Assembly (NCBI RefSeq): GCF_013127955.1
Contig: NZ_CP053435.1
Location: 4,898,001-4,962,000 of the forward strand
DNA length: 64,000 nucleotides
Reading direction: 5' to 3'
From: Spirosoma taeanense
Lineage (GTDB): Bacteria; Bacteroidota; Bacteroidia; Cytophagales; Spirosomataceae
Shown here: piece after piece, positions 63,362 through 64,000 of the stretch
Position numbering within the stretch: the stretch's first letter is position 1
Layout of the letters: every line of letters begins with the position of its first letter
The notes under the pieces: generated by a model
Told to the model about the DNA's origin: nothing
What the model saw: only the letters and a program-made list of their open reading frames with translations
Databases searched by the model: none
Program-made: the position numbers and the translations under genes

Positions 63362-64000
63362 ATGACGACAACCCATCGATTCCTAAGCCTTGTGTTTTCT
63401 GCACTGGCTCCGTTTGCGGCTACGGCCCAGACAACTTCACCCTATAGCTGGACGAACCTGCCGAAGGTTACCCAACCCGCTTTTCGGAAGGACACCATAA
63501 CGATTCTGGCGCATGGTGCCAAACCAGATGGCGTTACGTTGAGCACCAAGGCGATCAATGCGGCTATTCTGGCCTGTAGCCAGAAAGGCGGTGGTGTGGT
63601 GCTGGTACCCGCCGGACTGTGGATGACCGGGCCCATTGAGCTGAAAAGCAACGTAAACCTGCACCTGAAAAAGGCGGCTACCCTGCTGTTTACGACCGAC
63701 AAAAGCCAGTACGCTCTGGTTGAAGGCACATACGAAGGCAAACGGGCAGCCCGCAATCAGTCCCCCATATCGGGCGTCAACCTGGAAAACGTGGCGATTA
63801 CCGGCCAGGGAATCGTGGATGGCAACGGCGACGTTTGGCGGGCCGTTCATAAAAGCCAGTTGACCGAAAGTCAGTGGAAAGAGAAGGTGGAATCGGGTGG
63901 TGTGCTCAAAGATGACGGCAAAACCTGGTATCCGAGTGAGCAGTTCAAACGGGCCAGTACCGAAAACCGAAGCATGCTGCTGACGGCCGGGAAACAACCG
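63362..64000 (+). CDS. GH28 polygalacturonase, N-terminal part (runs off window)
   Basis: 213 codons are present and the frame is open at the window edge. It has a signal peptide (RFLSLVFSALAPFAATAQ), then AHGAKPDGVTLSTKAINAAI, GGVVLVPAGLWMTGPIELKS, NVNLHLKKAATLLF and ITGQGIVDGNGDVWR, the opening coils of the right-handed beta-helix of glycoside hydrolase family 28. The catalytic Asp residues lie further on. It would cut polygalacturonan and so defines the locus as pectin-directed. Confidence 0.9.
   Translation, partial: MTTTHRFLSLVFSALAPFAATAQTTSPYSWTNLPKVTQPAFRKDTITILAHGAKPDGVTLSTKAINAAILACSQKGGGVVLVPAGLWMTGPIELKSNVNLHLKKAATLLFTTDKSQYALVEGTYEGKRAARNQSPISGVNLENVAITGQGIVDGNGDVWRAVHKSQLTESQWKEKVESGGVLKDDGKTWYPSEQFKRASTENRSMLLTAGKQP

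Overview
The window looks like a chromosomal segment of a Bacteroidota bacterium, most likely order Cytophagales (Spirosoma-like). The evidence is a SusC/SusD pair preceded by an ECF sigma factor and FecR anti-sigma factor, a PorT-type protein behind ubiE/menG, many Tat-exported Gfo/Idh/MocA proteins, a YpdA-type reductase, and promoters with the Bacteroidota -7 element TAnnTTTG. No rRNA or CRISPR array is visible. There is one tRNA (Val, anticodon TAC).

Layout. (1) 1-10,540: housekeeping and hypothetical genes: ypdA end, priA, a Gfo/Idh/MocA protein, an M19 dipeptidase, ubiE-porT, tRNA-Val, a Dph6-like PP-loop ATPase, then a gene-poor 1.6 kb stretch with strong hairpins. (2) 10,541-20,472: one tight eight-gene minus-strand operon. 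It runs from a Tat-exported oxidoreductase, a Tat-exported DegT aminotransferase, a ceramidase-fold hydrolase, a beta-propeller and a second Tat oxidoreductase to a sugar permease, NagA and a NagB variant. It looks like an amino-sugar catabolic pathway with periplasmic chemistry. (3) 20,612-45,161: mostly core genes (glpD, trehalase, tatC, glyA, dsbD, a eukaryote-like sphingolipid desaturase, pit, rlmN, cvpA, yqeY, pdxJ, mnmH, prfA) with outer-membrane and lipoprotein genes between them. (4) 45,162-51,454: an AT-rich accessory island with a D12-type adenine methyltransferase, an unknown 440-residue protein and a DGQHR-domain protein. These were one overlapping operon, now broken by an IS5-family and an IS1-family element. 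Both ISs have intact target duplications, and the original 515-codon DGQHR frame can be rebuilt across them. (5) 51,455-64,000: a pectin/galacturonate locus (uxaB, uxaA, a uxaC remnant, LacI regulator, ECF sigma, FecR, SusC, SusD, GH28 polygalacturonase start). Its uronate branch looks decayed: uxaA has one in-frame TAG and uxaC survives only as about 30 N-terminal codons beside the island.

How the parts fit: the window encodes the TatC translocase and at least three twin-arginine proteins that would use it. The GH28-SusCD part would release and import oligogalacturonides, and UxaB/UxaA would feed galacturonate into the Ashwell pathway if they were intact. The methyltransferase/DGQHR operon is the best candidate for an undescribed DNA-modification or defence system. 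In this genome it is probably crippled by the IS insertions.
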